From Rhizophagus clarus (lineage: Eukaryota; Glomeromycota; Glomeromycetes; Glomerales; Glomeraceae): a stretch of DNA of 64,000 bases. The stretch is taken from positions 620,001 through 684,000 of the forward strand of contig BLAL01000169.1 of NCBI GenBank assembly GCA_015698045.1, written 5' to 3'. The translations under genes were made by a program, and so were the position numbers. A model generated the notes under the pieces. It saw only the letters and a list, made by a program, of their open reading frames with translations, was not told the DNA's origin and ran no database searches. Positions 51,450 to 62,687 of the stretch are shown here, piece after piece (position 1 is the stretch's first letter; each line of letters begins with the position of its first letter).

Positions 51450-52072
51450 ATGCGACGTCCTATTTCTTTCACTTATATTATCATCGTAACCATCTGTAGC
51501 TTAATGAATATCATAGCTTTGATGCCAGCCACTAAAGGTAAAAAGCTCTGAAAATTAGTTCCAAATACAGTGATTTAATTTATTTAATAATATATATAGC
51601 ATATGAGGTTCTACTTAGGAATTGGGGTGGTCAAAGTATTGGTAATTCTATCTGATTTATTGAGCTAAATTCCATGAGTGATTTGATATTATGTATATTC
51701 CTTTTGATTTTAATTTAATTTTATTTATGTACAGATACATGTTGTGTTTGGCAGGAAGATTATCTACACAACTTCATAACTTATATACCTCCAAATGCGG
51801 AACATAATGATTTATATTATTGTTTCAGTTGTGCGACCTTCGATGGTATAGGTGAACACGGTGCGGATTTAAGAAATGGTATTCTTACTTATCACACGTT
51901 AGATAATACTACAACATACTGGGTTGATCTTGACGTCCGTAACCGGAATCAGGGTTCAAATAAGGGTGGTTATAACAAAGATACCTGTTTTCACGTATAT
52001 GGTGATGCAAGCGATGCAAATCTTGATGAAGCACCTTACGATGAATGTGAAAAAATCAGAGATTCAAAATAA
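51450..52072 (+). CDS. Small secreted cysteine-containing protein (candidate effector)
   Basis: Two exons, 51,450-51,537 and 51,735-52,072, separated by a 197-nt GT-AG intron. The product is 141 residues. Exon 1 encodes a clear signal peptide: two arginines after Met, a hydrophobic core (TYIIIVTICSLMNIIALM), then PATKG. The mature part has six cysteines (CC, YYC, SC, DTC, DEC), suggesting three disulfides, and is otherwise hydrophilic with NDT and NT sites. There is no transmembrane segment or GPI signal. The frame is intact in a region otherwise full of transposons. Small secreted proteins of mycorrhizal fungi can act on the host or the wall; no specific function can be read here. Confidence 0.8.
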
Positions 52073-52529
52073 GACCGCATATCTTTACAAAAACAATGCA
52101 TCAATCATTGGTCTTGTATTAATGTACTTTGCAGATACTAATTAATATCATGAAAAAAAATACTCTTCAATATCAATATTTATTAAAAAATAATATGTAT
52201 CCTGGGCTACGTCCCAAACATTGTATTATTTAGTTAATAATCCTCTATTCTATCTAAATTAATCTAGCGTGCAATGTGCATCCAAATAATTACTCATAAT
52301 TGATTCAACTTCCACTTCTCGATATTTAATAAAGAAATGTTTTACCTTAGAAGAAATTTCAAAACAGAATACATACTAGCCCATACATAGTAAAAAACTC
52401 TTATAGTTACTGCAAATCCTGCAATGTAGCACAATCCCCAAGACTTTTATTATATAACATCTACTGCGTCCAATACCACATGATAAAACAATAAAATTTT
52501 AAATTTACTATACTAAATTAACGAAAAAC
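52073..52529. other. Convergent intergenic region
   Basis: Shared 3' region of the secreted-protein gene and the Myb/SANT-like gene. A polyadenylation-like AATAAA is not obvious near either stop. Nothing else seen. Confidence 0.4.
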
Positions 52530-53297
52530 CTAATCCTCTTCTGTTTGAACACCACCATAATTAAAAGTAACATTGATCACGTTTGCATTTTGCGAAAAAG
52601 AAGGTAATGTTGGAGTGATAGGTCTGGAAATATTAGGTGTTTCGACAGGATTTGATGTTGTGAGTGATGATGATTTACCGGAGGCGCCAATGGCAGGGGA
52701 CTTCTTGACAGCTTTTTCCAATGGTTGTTCAGTTACAGAACTTGATTTACCTTTGGGCCTTGAGATTGAAGAGGCTGATTTCTCGGGAGAACTCGTCCTA
52801 CTAACATTTTCATTACGCACTTGCTCAAATGGAAGTTCTAGCGAATGGTGATAGATAGAATCGTGTTAATTTGCCGTTAAGGCGCTTCGTAGAGATAATC
52901 ACCCACTTATTTTCTACAGAAACATACCTGGTTTAAACCAGAACCTCGTTGAGAACTCTTCGTATATTTTTTCCCCACCAAACTCTTCTTGGTTCCAGTT
53001 CCTTCTCTATATCTTTTGGCCGTCTAAAAAATAGTAAGTATATTAACCCTAGATTCCACGTAAAATCCAAGTAGGTCTACTTACATTAAAAGCTTTCGTA
53101 AGGTTTAAGAACTTATTGTGACAGTCTTTACCCAGGAAAAAGTTGGTATTCTCTTGTTCGTTAAGCTTACTGGCGACATCGTCCCAAAAATCTTGTTTCT
53201 TCTTATTTGGGGTTGCATGGTATTCAGCGTTTTTCTGTTTACGTTCGTTGATAAGAAGGCGAAGCTGAGCGTCAGACCACTCAGTAGAAGAAGACAT
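52530..53297 (-). CDS. Myb/SANT-like DNA-binding protein with a 1-nt lesion
   Basis: Three exons: 53,297-53,085, 53,023-52,928 and 52,837-52,530, all with GT-AG introns. Exon 1 encodes a trihelix/SANT-like domain (WSDAQLRLLINERKQ, FWDDVASKLN, CHNKFLNLTKAFN). Exon 2 starts in frame (TAKRYREGTGTKKSLVG). The family-like continuation KIYEEFSTRFWFKP lies in another frame, as if one base were missing in the GGGGAAAAAA run near 52,974. With that base the phase into exon 3 (ELPFEQVRNENVSR) is correct and gives about 205 residues. Exon 3 is Ser/Pro/Lys-rich and probably disordered. Either a very recent pseudogene or a sequencing error. A chromatin- or transposon-derived DNA-binding role is likely but not provable. 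Confidence 0.75.
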
Positions 53298-54529
53298 GTT
53301 TACAATGGTGAGAGAACTCCATAAAAATCGGACCGGTTTTATGAAAATATCGAGTGATGTATTCCAGTCATAGCGAAGGATGATTCATTTGATTTAATGA
53401 AATGATTAATCGAATAATAATGGTGGCTTAGCCATTTTTTATATGCCGATCACCCGTGATTTGAGAAACCACGAACCCGGTGTAACATTGTGATGTTTAG
53501 TGTCACCGTATCACGTGAACAACCGCGCTTCCATTTTCCATATGTATCTGAGGGACAGTTTTTTTTAGTTAGTCAAATCCTATTCATCACACGTTAGTCG
53601 TCACATATTTGGGACGCGGCACATCTGAAATGTGTGACAGGTTACGCCGAAATGTCAAATTAGCTGCCTGACCATACCATCAGAGACAAACCAAAGGGTA
53701 ATCTGATTGGTTCATCATCATCAGCTATACTAATTATTTATTTATCGTTTAACGTGAAAAAAAACTTTTCTCTTCACTCTTTCTTCCCCTTTTCATATTT
53801 TAAAATATTTTTTAATATTTTAAATTTCTGTTAAATAAAGTTAAATATTTTTTCACTAGCAGCATTTCAGGCGTAAAACTATATTTTAAAGCTATAAATA
53901 TTTCATTAACAAAAGCATTTTCTTTGCAGAAACTTTTAAAATTGAAACCACATCGTTACCAAATCGAAATTATATTATACACCTCATAACCAAGGTCTGG
54001 CCACAACATAGTTTCACGTCCTTACGATAAGTTTAAGTGAATCGTGTGTATAAGGTTGACGCATATTAAGGAGATCATCACCTAATTTAACTGGGTTGTA
54101 CAAAAATCATATCAAGATTAGAAAAGTCACGTTAAATTCATATTAACGTTATATTCGATTCATATTAACAGTATATTCAATTCATATTAACGTTATATTT
54201 AATGTATATTAACATTATATTTAATATGCGGTAATAATATATTAAAGTTACATTAATGTATAGTAAAGTTGTATTTAATATATGTAAAAGTTATATTTAC
54301 TGTATTGTAATATTGTATCCAATATATATTAAAGTCATATTAAATGTATATTAAAATTAAAGATAATTTGTATTTTCGATGTTGCAAATAAATCGTAAAG
54401 TGTTCTACAAACTTTAAGAAAAATGAAATGTTCTATTCTAAATCCAAATGTATACAAATCGAGTGTTCTAAATTGTAAATAAAATGAAAATTTTTCTATA
54501 AACAGTAATTAATAAATAATTAATAAGCA
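53298..54529. other. Intergenic
   Basis: No gene seen. Contains the tandem repeat at 54,120-54,365. Confidence 0.45.
54120..54365. repeat. Degenerate 24-25-bp tandem repeat
   Basis: About ten units of the form CATATTAACGTTATATTTAAT, diverging toward the right (TATTAAAGTTATATTAAATG). Confidence 0.8.
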
Positions 54530-57500
54530 CTAAACAGCTTTGAAAAAATATAAGTTTTGCATATACAATTCATTTCTCGGATTGTGATCGCCTTTAGTAC
54601 ATTCTTTGTCTTTACAACAATGAACGAAATGTATGTTGTCACTAGTCGAAAAAGGACAATTCGGCCTAAATTTGACCAGGTCAAATATAGGTCGAATGAC
54701 GATCTAACCTATGTCAAATTGAGGCTGATTTTTTTGGCGCATTTAGGGTGCCAATCGTCCAACATTTGGAAAAGATATTCAACCAAAATTCAACTAACAT
54801 TCGACTATTATTAATACTACCATTAGTAATTTATTCGACTTAAATTTTTAAGACAAATTACAGACGAATCACAGTCTATTGGTAGTCAATTTTTTACTGA
54901 ATCGTGGTTTTAAATTTATAATATTTATAATTTATTAGATATCATATTGAATCACAAATTATGCTATCTATTTAATTCTACCTTAATAATGTCTAAAAGT
55001 GGCTATGAAACTTAAAAATTATTTCGTACTGCATCAAAAATCACCTAAAAAAAGGAAAAAAAAACTAAATGCTTAGTAATGTTCACTAGTTTAAAATTTT
55101 TTAAAGAAACTGATTACTTACCAAATCTCATTCAAATACATGAAAAACTTGCTGTCCAGAAAAGTTTCGCTTAACATTCGTCAGAAAGTAAAGGACGGTT
55201 GAAGTGAAAAGAGAAAGGACCAGGGCCTATAAATAGGATAAACCGTTAATAAAAATGGTTTTCTTTAAGTTTTTGAATTGAAAACTCACTGGCTTTTTGT
55301 ATATAGTCAAAAATTGGCTGGATTCCTATAATATGTTTCAAATAGTTACTATTCCAAAACCTATATATTAAAGATCCGATTTCTATACAAAAAAAAGTTT
55401 TTTTTTAAAAGCTTTGAAATTTTATTCAAAGCTCTACCTGAAAATCTGGTATCCAATTTTTCTACAAAAAAAAGAAAGAAAAAAACGTTAAAAAAAACTT
55501 TTTTTTGAAGTTTCAAAAATTTCAAAATTCGAAACTTTTACCTGGTCTCAAATTGGGATTCCTATAAAAAAAAGTCATAAAAAAATGTTAACGTTAATAT
55601 TGTTCTTAAATTTTTGAATTGAATTTTTCGAAAAGTTACCTGAAAATTCAAAAATTCCCGCCAAAGTGACTATGAAAACCAGACTAAAAAAAAGAAATAT
55701 GAACTGTTAGTAACAGTTCGTTAAAGAAAATGTATTAAAAGAAACCTGACGTTAAAAAAGAAAAAGAAATAAAAGTTTCAACCCACCAAAACTTTTATTT
55801 GTCCAAAGATCAATATTTGAAAAAAGAGAGGATATTTCGTTCACCGAATCTCTCACGCACCCAAAAAGCTGAAACTAACCGTCTAAATAATAGAAAGAAA
55901 TTAGTAACTACTTTGTGAGATCAGAATAAGGTAATTAAAAAAAAACATCCCACTTTCTGAATTTCCACATATAGAAAGTCATTGAGCCAAAATTATCCAA
56001 AGAACTCGTCTAAAAAGTGTGGCTGTTTCATTAAATTGAATAATGTAATAAAAATCCTTCTCTACTTACCAAAATCTCACGCATCTAAAAAATTAAACTA
56101 AAGAAAAAAACGAAATATTAGTAATAATTTCATTATAATAATTAAGCCCACTTTCTCACTCATGTCTCTGTTCACTTCTTCACTCACTTTAATTTTTCGT
56201 TTGCTCCTTTGCCGACTTCTTCGCTAACTTCATCTCCCACTTTTTACCCAATTCTTTCATTTATTTTATTTTCAATTTAGGTCGCCTAAAAAAAAGAAAA
56301 TTGAAACGTTATTAAGTATTTCATCAAAGAATTAAAAAAATAACACTAAATTCTCACCTGCCCAAAGATCCTGAAAGACCGACCATATGCAACCCCTGCA
56401 TTTTTCTTTTTCCTTGGCACGATAAGTAGATGTATTTGAATCACCTAAAAAAAAGAAAGAAAACGAATTATTTAAAACTGTTCGTTAAAAATAAAATAAT
56501 TAAAGAAAAAAAAAATAAATGAAAAAGGCCTACCTACCAAAATTTCATGTCTAAAAAGACTGAAGGAATTACTAAAAATAAAGAGAAAAAAAAACAAAAT
56601 GTTTCGTTAAACATTTGAGTTCTATAAGTGGTCTAGATCTGCCAAAGTCCTACAAAAAAACTGAGAAACATTAATAAACTTTCCTTAATTAAAAAAAAAA
56701 ATAAATAAAAAAAAACTAAGTTCGCGATACATACAAAATTTAGTTTCTCGCCAGAATCCCAACTGAAACCTCAAAACCTGGAAAAAATATAGGAACAATT
56801 AGTGAAACTGTTCCTTTTTTAAAGAAATTAAAAAAAATTAAGTTTGTGATACATACAAAACTTAGTTCCTTTTCAAAATTATCATTTAAAAGGAAAAGAA
56901 ACGAACTATAAATAACCGTTCATTAAAAAAAAAATAATAAATTTATAGAAAAATAAATTGCTTACCAAATTTTCACACATTCAAATATTATTTAAAGTCA
57001 AAAAATTTCTGATTCCTTTGTCAAAAAAAGAAATGAAAATATAGTAATATACTGTATTTTGTTATTATTTATAATTATAAACTCACGAAATATTCAAATA
57101 TGATTGATCGATCAATTGGACTTTTTAATCAAACAAGATTCATATTTGAAATTCCACGTGTTCAAGGGTCTGGCCATCTAATAAAGAAAAGTGAAAAGTA
57201 AAACGTTAATGAAACATTTTGTTAAATGAATACCTTTAAAAGGAAATAGCCTTTCTCTCCAAAATCCACACGTCAAGACTCCAAAAAGCTGTCTAAAAAG
57301 GAATAAAAAATGAAATCATTAATTATTATTTGTTAAAATAAAAAGATCAAAAAAAAATATTTCGTAATCTACCTGAACTAGCCGTTTAAAAAGAGGAAAA
57401 CGAAACATTAGTGAATGTTTTCGTCAAAAAATACCAAATTTTCACATGCCCAAATATCTGAAAAACTGACCTAAAGAATAAAACGAAACTTCAGTAAATG

Positions 57501-60500
57501 TTTCGTTTAAAGATATAAAAATTTCAAAGTTAATAATTAATTATCTTTGAAATGACAATTTTCCTTAGAAAATTTAGTTAATTATTTAATGACTATAAGA
57601 AAAATTCGTGAGAATTTTTCTAAAAAAACTAATTGTTTTTTAACAAAAATTGTTTAAAAAAAATTTCCCATTTTTTTGCATATGAATTTTGATAACCAAG
57701 TATATACGTTTGAGTAATGTAAAGAACAAAACATTTTGTTAAAAAAAAACCCCTCCCTCCTCTGAATTCCATGCGTCTAAAGCTGAAGTAAGTGTCTAAA
57801 AAAGAAAAGCTCTTTATTTATGGTAGGGAAGAACAAAAACGAAGAAGGAAAAGAAGAAAAAGTGGAGGATAAAAAGGAAAAGGAAGGGTAAAGGGGTGTT
57901 TTAACTGAAAGTTTAAATTTTTAAATTTAAACTTTTAATTGAACCACTGCAACTGAAATGATATGCGTAATGCTCAATTAATACGTGATATGCGTGATAC
58001 TTAAAATACCATTCGACCATGATTCAACAATCCTGAATATATGTCTAGTTGTTGATCATTACTAATTGAAGTCAAATTTTTTTAATTTTAGTCTGAATAT
58101 AGGCCGAATTTCATTAAGGTCGAATATTCCTTTTTCGACTAGTGTGTTGATCGCACTCACTAAACTAATAGAAAAAATCCTTCGGTAATTATTAGTGTTT
58201 GTTGTTTGTAACCTGTATAATGGACAGTCTAACATTGTACGATTTAATTTCTCAAACCAGTCAATGACAACAAATGCAAATCGAAGGTCATTTTTTTGAT
58301 GATAAAATAATGCTCTTATTATTGCGAGATTGTCATCGTTTCCAATATTGATCAATACAATATCACCAATATGTAAACGGCATAGAATAGTACTGCCTCT
58401 TTCTTTTCAAAAACAAAACTCACATACTCAAAAAATGATGGCGTATTGTTAAGTATGACAGGGCTGTCTCCAAAATCTTCATATACTAGCTTTAATTCTT
58501 CATGAAAATTCATTAATAGTGACAGTTCCACGTTTCTTTGAGGTACACGCTTCTTTAACAATATATTAGAAATCCGTTCATCTGGTGAGAAAACTTTAAG
58601 TACCATATGTGCTGTTGGTTAATATATCAATGTTATAATGAATACTTTTATATTATAATATTAGGTTATTACCTTCATCTGCATCATCCTTAATATCAGC
58701 ATTATCTTTTGTGACGAACCAGTTACTCATCATGCGCTGCAAATGTTTAGATAGATTCATAAATCTACTGTTTGGTGTAGATGACCTCAAATCTATGCCG
58801 CCATCTAACAAATGTCATATCGCAAATAATGTTGTGTAATTTTTTAATAAATCCAGACTCACATTTTTTAGATTTGTTCAGGGTACGATGCTCTTGAATA
58901 TTCGGTGTACTATCTCTTTTGTTTCAACACTTGTGTTCAGTAACATCGCGTAATTCTTTACGTACAATAGTAGATGGTAATTGGCATATAGATTCAGTAA
59001 ATTCTCAAAATCTTTAAATGCCTATTTGTAAATGATTAAAACAATTGGAATTAACTATATATGCGATACTGTAATAAATGCAATAAAAAAATAAAATTAA
59101 TAAATCGTTCGTGAATAAAATATTGGATGATTTTCCCTTATTATTGTTCCAATTTATAGTTATTTTTTAATTTTCATTTCTATTTGTTATTATTACGCTA
59201 GACAATACTGCATTACATATATTAATAATTAGTAAATAATAATACCTGTGATAAAAGCAGTTGTTCATTATATAAGCATTCACGCAATTCATCGTATTCT
59301 TCTTCTGTAAAAGAATCTTTAAATACTATTGCCATCATTTTTGCCATCACTATCCAACATTTCAACAATAGTTTTACAGCATGATCACTTTGAGTAACTC
59401 CCGTTCGATGTTGGAATAATTCAAGTTCTGAATTCTTAAAGTATGTATTTTTTAAGAATCTATTGAGAATAAATGGAAACATTATGGTTAGTTGTAAACA
59501 GTCTGACATCATGAAACTGTCGATATGTGATATTGGATTTGGTAATTTTCACTAAACCTTCAGATATTCGAAGGACTTCCAAACTGCAATGAATTTTATT
59601 TTTCCTTCTGGTGAAAGTGCTTCGATTGTAATCTTAAGAAATCTTAGCATTTTTCTGGCCGTAAGATGGTATATATCTTGTGAAGATTGTAGATGTTTCT
59701 CTCTTTTTAATTGATTGAATATTTGTGGATTTAACCATAATTCATATTCAGCCGCGATTACTTTATGTTCTGTTATTATTTGCGCTGCATATATTTGTTC
59801 AAATTGCTTATCTGACTGGTAATGATAATGGGAAACTAACTGTAAATCAAAATTATTGGATGTCAAAAAAGCTTTGGTCATATTACAAGTTTGACATCCC
59901 TTATTAGCACCATGATGCTTGATTCCGACCATGTTATTCCCTTGCGGCAAACTAGCAGTAGTAATGCTAAGACTTGCAATAACGACGCATTCATTTTCTT
60001 GGATGCTCATGATTTTTCCTTTTTCTAATATCTTCATTTTCGTAATGAACGGTTTAATAAATTCATCAAAGGAGCCACCAAAAGGGACAAATCCTAGCAC
60101 GAAATGGTTCTTAAGACGGTGTCTTTCAGTAAGTGGCATGTTACCTATTTGAATATAAACGCCACCTAATAAATTATAGACATTATGAAATGTCCCAAAA
60201 TCATCATAGTACAAATCGATAAATAACTTGTAGATCAGAAGAAATGTTCTTGGTTCTTCTAATGCTGCGAATTCTGAAGGATGTTGATATGAATACTTGA
60301 CATGTCTCATCTTCCAATGGCCACTATGCTTGTAGAGAATTTCCCTAATTTTATACGAATTAAGATTGGTTATAACATTATCATAAAGAATAGATGCAGT
60401 TATCCGGTTAACAATTGCTTGCAATTCGACATTCATAATTGCATTATCTATCTTTCAGTTCAGGAACCAAAGTTCGTCTTCTTGCGATCTTTGTCTTCAA

Positions 60501-61497
60501 TCATTACTTTGTAGATTTTTTGGCAAATCTTTAAATATTAGTATTCATTGGATTTTAATCTTTAACCGGCCATCTTATTGTATAATCGCCAATATATGAC
60601 CAGGTCTTTTCACTTCTCTAGATTCTCTGTATATTACAAAATCCCCCAAGTAATACACGTTTTGAGCGATTGTGATAGATGCTTGGCCAAATCTTGCTGA
60701 TTCCTTCCAAATATTACCGTGCTAGAATTCTTTACTTTTAGTGACTTCTTGGCCTGGTCTGAAGTACATGTTACCTAATAATAAAGGATTGTTCAATACA
60801 TGATGAATGGTATCCATAATGGACAAGTAATACGCTTCCCCAGTATTTTTGGATGTTGATGGCGTTTTCTTGTTAGAAATATTAATTTTTCGAGATTTTA
60901 TTAGGAGTAACGGCAACTTCTGCCTATATTTCTTAAATCTTTGGCTATTTGGTACAATATCATCTTTTCTGAACTGTGGATGATGAATAATATCAACTAA
61001 TTCATCATATGCTTGGATGGCTAATGAAGAATTGGCTGTAAGTTGTAGTTATATTTTCGTTTATGAGCGTTAAAATAATCCAACTTACATATACGATATT
61101 TTTGCATCCAACAAAAAAATAGTGATTCAGTAATATTGCTGAAATATGGGGTGAATTCATTTAACCGTACAAAATGTGGCATTTGTTCATTATTAAGAGG
61201 TTGATCGATGATTTCTTCTTTGTCTGATGCTTCCTCACTTGTTTCATCTCCATCATCTTCACTTTCATTTTCATTATCTCCTTTATCACCGTCATATTCA
61301 TCGCTTTCAATAAACTCCTCCATCACTCTTTCATATTCACTTTTGAACTCTAGATCATCTTCGCTTATTTCTTCATCTTCTATACTGATAGTAGATGCTA
61401 TTTCTTCATCTTCGTCATAATTATCTATCATATCATGATCATTACTATCGGTAGTCATAATTTCTAGTAGAATCAAATGTTGTTGAAATAAGTGCAT
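54530..61497 (-). pseudogene. Large transposase-like gene (Plavaka/Tnp2 type suspected), interrupted by a CACTA element
   Basis: Traced from 61,497 to TAG 54,530. An acidic N-terminus (EDEEISEDDLEF) is followed by FTPYFSNITESLFFCWMQKY. The central part is open at 60,436-59,552 and contains VYIQIGNMPLTERHRLKNHF, LGFVPFGGSFDEF and HHGANKGCQTC. LPNPISHIDSFMMSD and VHRIFKSIVP follow, then CPLYRLQTT. Introns are 59,022-59,245 and 58,612-58,672. Excising the CACTA element (54,640-58,144) with one TGT copy joins ...INN to IHFVHCCKDKEC and HNPRNELYMQNLYFFKAV in frame. Lesions: frameshifts near 61,025 and 58,385, and about ten stops, nearly all one transition from Arg, Trp or Gln codons. The family is common in this fungal lineage; the superfamily name is a judgement from memory. 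Confidence 0.7.
54640..58144. mobile_element. Non-autonomous CACTA element (3,505 bp) with hairpin array
   Basis: Perfect 17-bp terminal inverted repeats CACTAGTCGAAAAAGGA, and a 3-bp duplication TGT (54,637-54,639 and 58,145-58,147). Both are hallmarks of CACTA/EnSpm. Subterminal regions share GGCC(T/G)AA, GGTCGAAT and GTCAAATT motifs. There is no transposase. The interior holds about 18 diverged units of 90-150 bp. Each has a short inverted-repeat core such as GAAACATTAGTGAATGTTTTC, then GTTAAA and A-rich sequence, a CTTACCAAATCTCAC-like segment and an (A)CCGTCTAAAAA end. It sits inside the large transposase-like gene. Confidence 0.92.
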
Positions 61498-61679
61498 ATG
61501 TGTAATAACAAATAACGATATTTACCATTTGTTCTATTTAACGTCGACGATATATTAAATGCACTATATCGTTGTCTAATATAACTGCGTTGACTAATAT
61601 TAGAAACATAATGACCTCAAAACATTTTAAAGTAAAATGAAATTACGTGAAATAAAGCGAAATCTTGTTGGTTGATTTG

Positions 61680-62035
61680 TAATTTAACTTTCGATAAAAA
61701 AAATCGAAAAGAATTTAACTTTTGGTAAAAGTTATCACTAAAAATATAAATTAAATTTAACTATCTACTAAAATCCACATTAAAAAGTATAATTTAAATT
61801 TTAATTTCGATTAAGTAATCACTAAAAGTAATTTAAATTTTAACTTTCTGTTTAAAATTTACACTATAACATTTAACTTCTGTTAAAATTTACATTATAA
61901 GTTTAGTTTAAAATTAAAAGTTCTGTTTAAAATTTACACTATATTTTTTTTCAGAATAAAATTTACACTAAAAAATTTAAAAATTTAGCTTTTCGATATT
62001 AAGATTTACACTAATTTAAATTTAACTTTAATTAA
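61680..62035. repeat. Degenerate 35-45-bp tandem repeat
   Basis: Repeated blocks of TTTAACTTTCTGTTTAAAAT, TTACACTATAA and similar, about seven or eight units with indels, upstream of the large transposase-like gene. Could be a subterminal repeat zone of its element. No matching right end was found. Confidence 0.6.
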
Positions 62036-62687
62036 AAAAAAAATACTATATTTAAAAAAAATATATATATATTATATTCGATTGATTAAAAAAATTGTTT
62101 TCAATTTTTAAAAAAATTATATTTCGATTTTAAAAACAATTATATTTCGATTAAAAAGAATAATATTTTTGTGGGTTTTTAAATTTTGTAAAAATTTTAC
62201 CATAAGAACTAATAATTCATTAAAAATTATTGTTAACTATTTATAGTAAACTATTATGCTAATCGTTACTTGTTAAGAAAAAATATCAATTAAAATAAAA
62301 CACTATCACGCTAATCGTTACGTGTTATGACAAAATATCTTAAAATAAGAATCATACATCATCATATAATTGAAATTAAACAATTTGAAATAATTGTTTT
62401 CTAATTACATATTGATAAATGTTCTATACTGTTGCTATAAAATCTATAAAAGTTTATTTTATTGCAATACGATAAAGCTTATTGTTAAAGTGATGCATTC
62501 CAATTTAAAAAAAAAGTTTATATTAAAGTGGGAATACTATCTCCTTTTTTTTCTTTGTTATTAAATTTTTTTCTTTCTCACAAACTTAGTTTTCATTATC
62601 AGTTTTATTTACAATTTTAAAAGTCTCCTCTTACATTATTTTTACGTACAACCTTGCTATATAGTTTTTAATACAGTTCTAATTATC
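62036..62687. other. Intergenic
   Basis: AT-rich, with homopolymer runs; promoter region for the gene at 62,688 (a CTATATAG box lies near 62,658). No other feature. Confidence 0.4.

Noticed and set aside
54557..54814. 85-codon frame across the CACTA left border
   Set aside because: It crosses the element boundary defined by the TIR and target duplication, so it is a chance fusion.
61208..61420. Serine-rich plus-strand frame
   Set aside because: Antisense of the acidic Asp/Glu-rich exon at 61,021-61,497.
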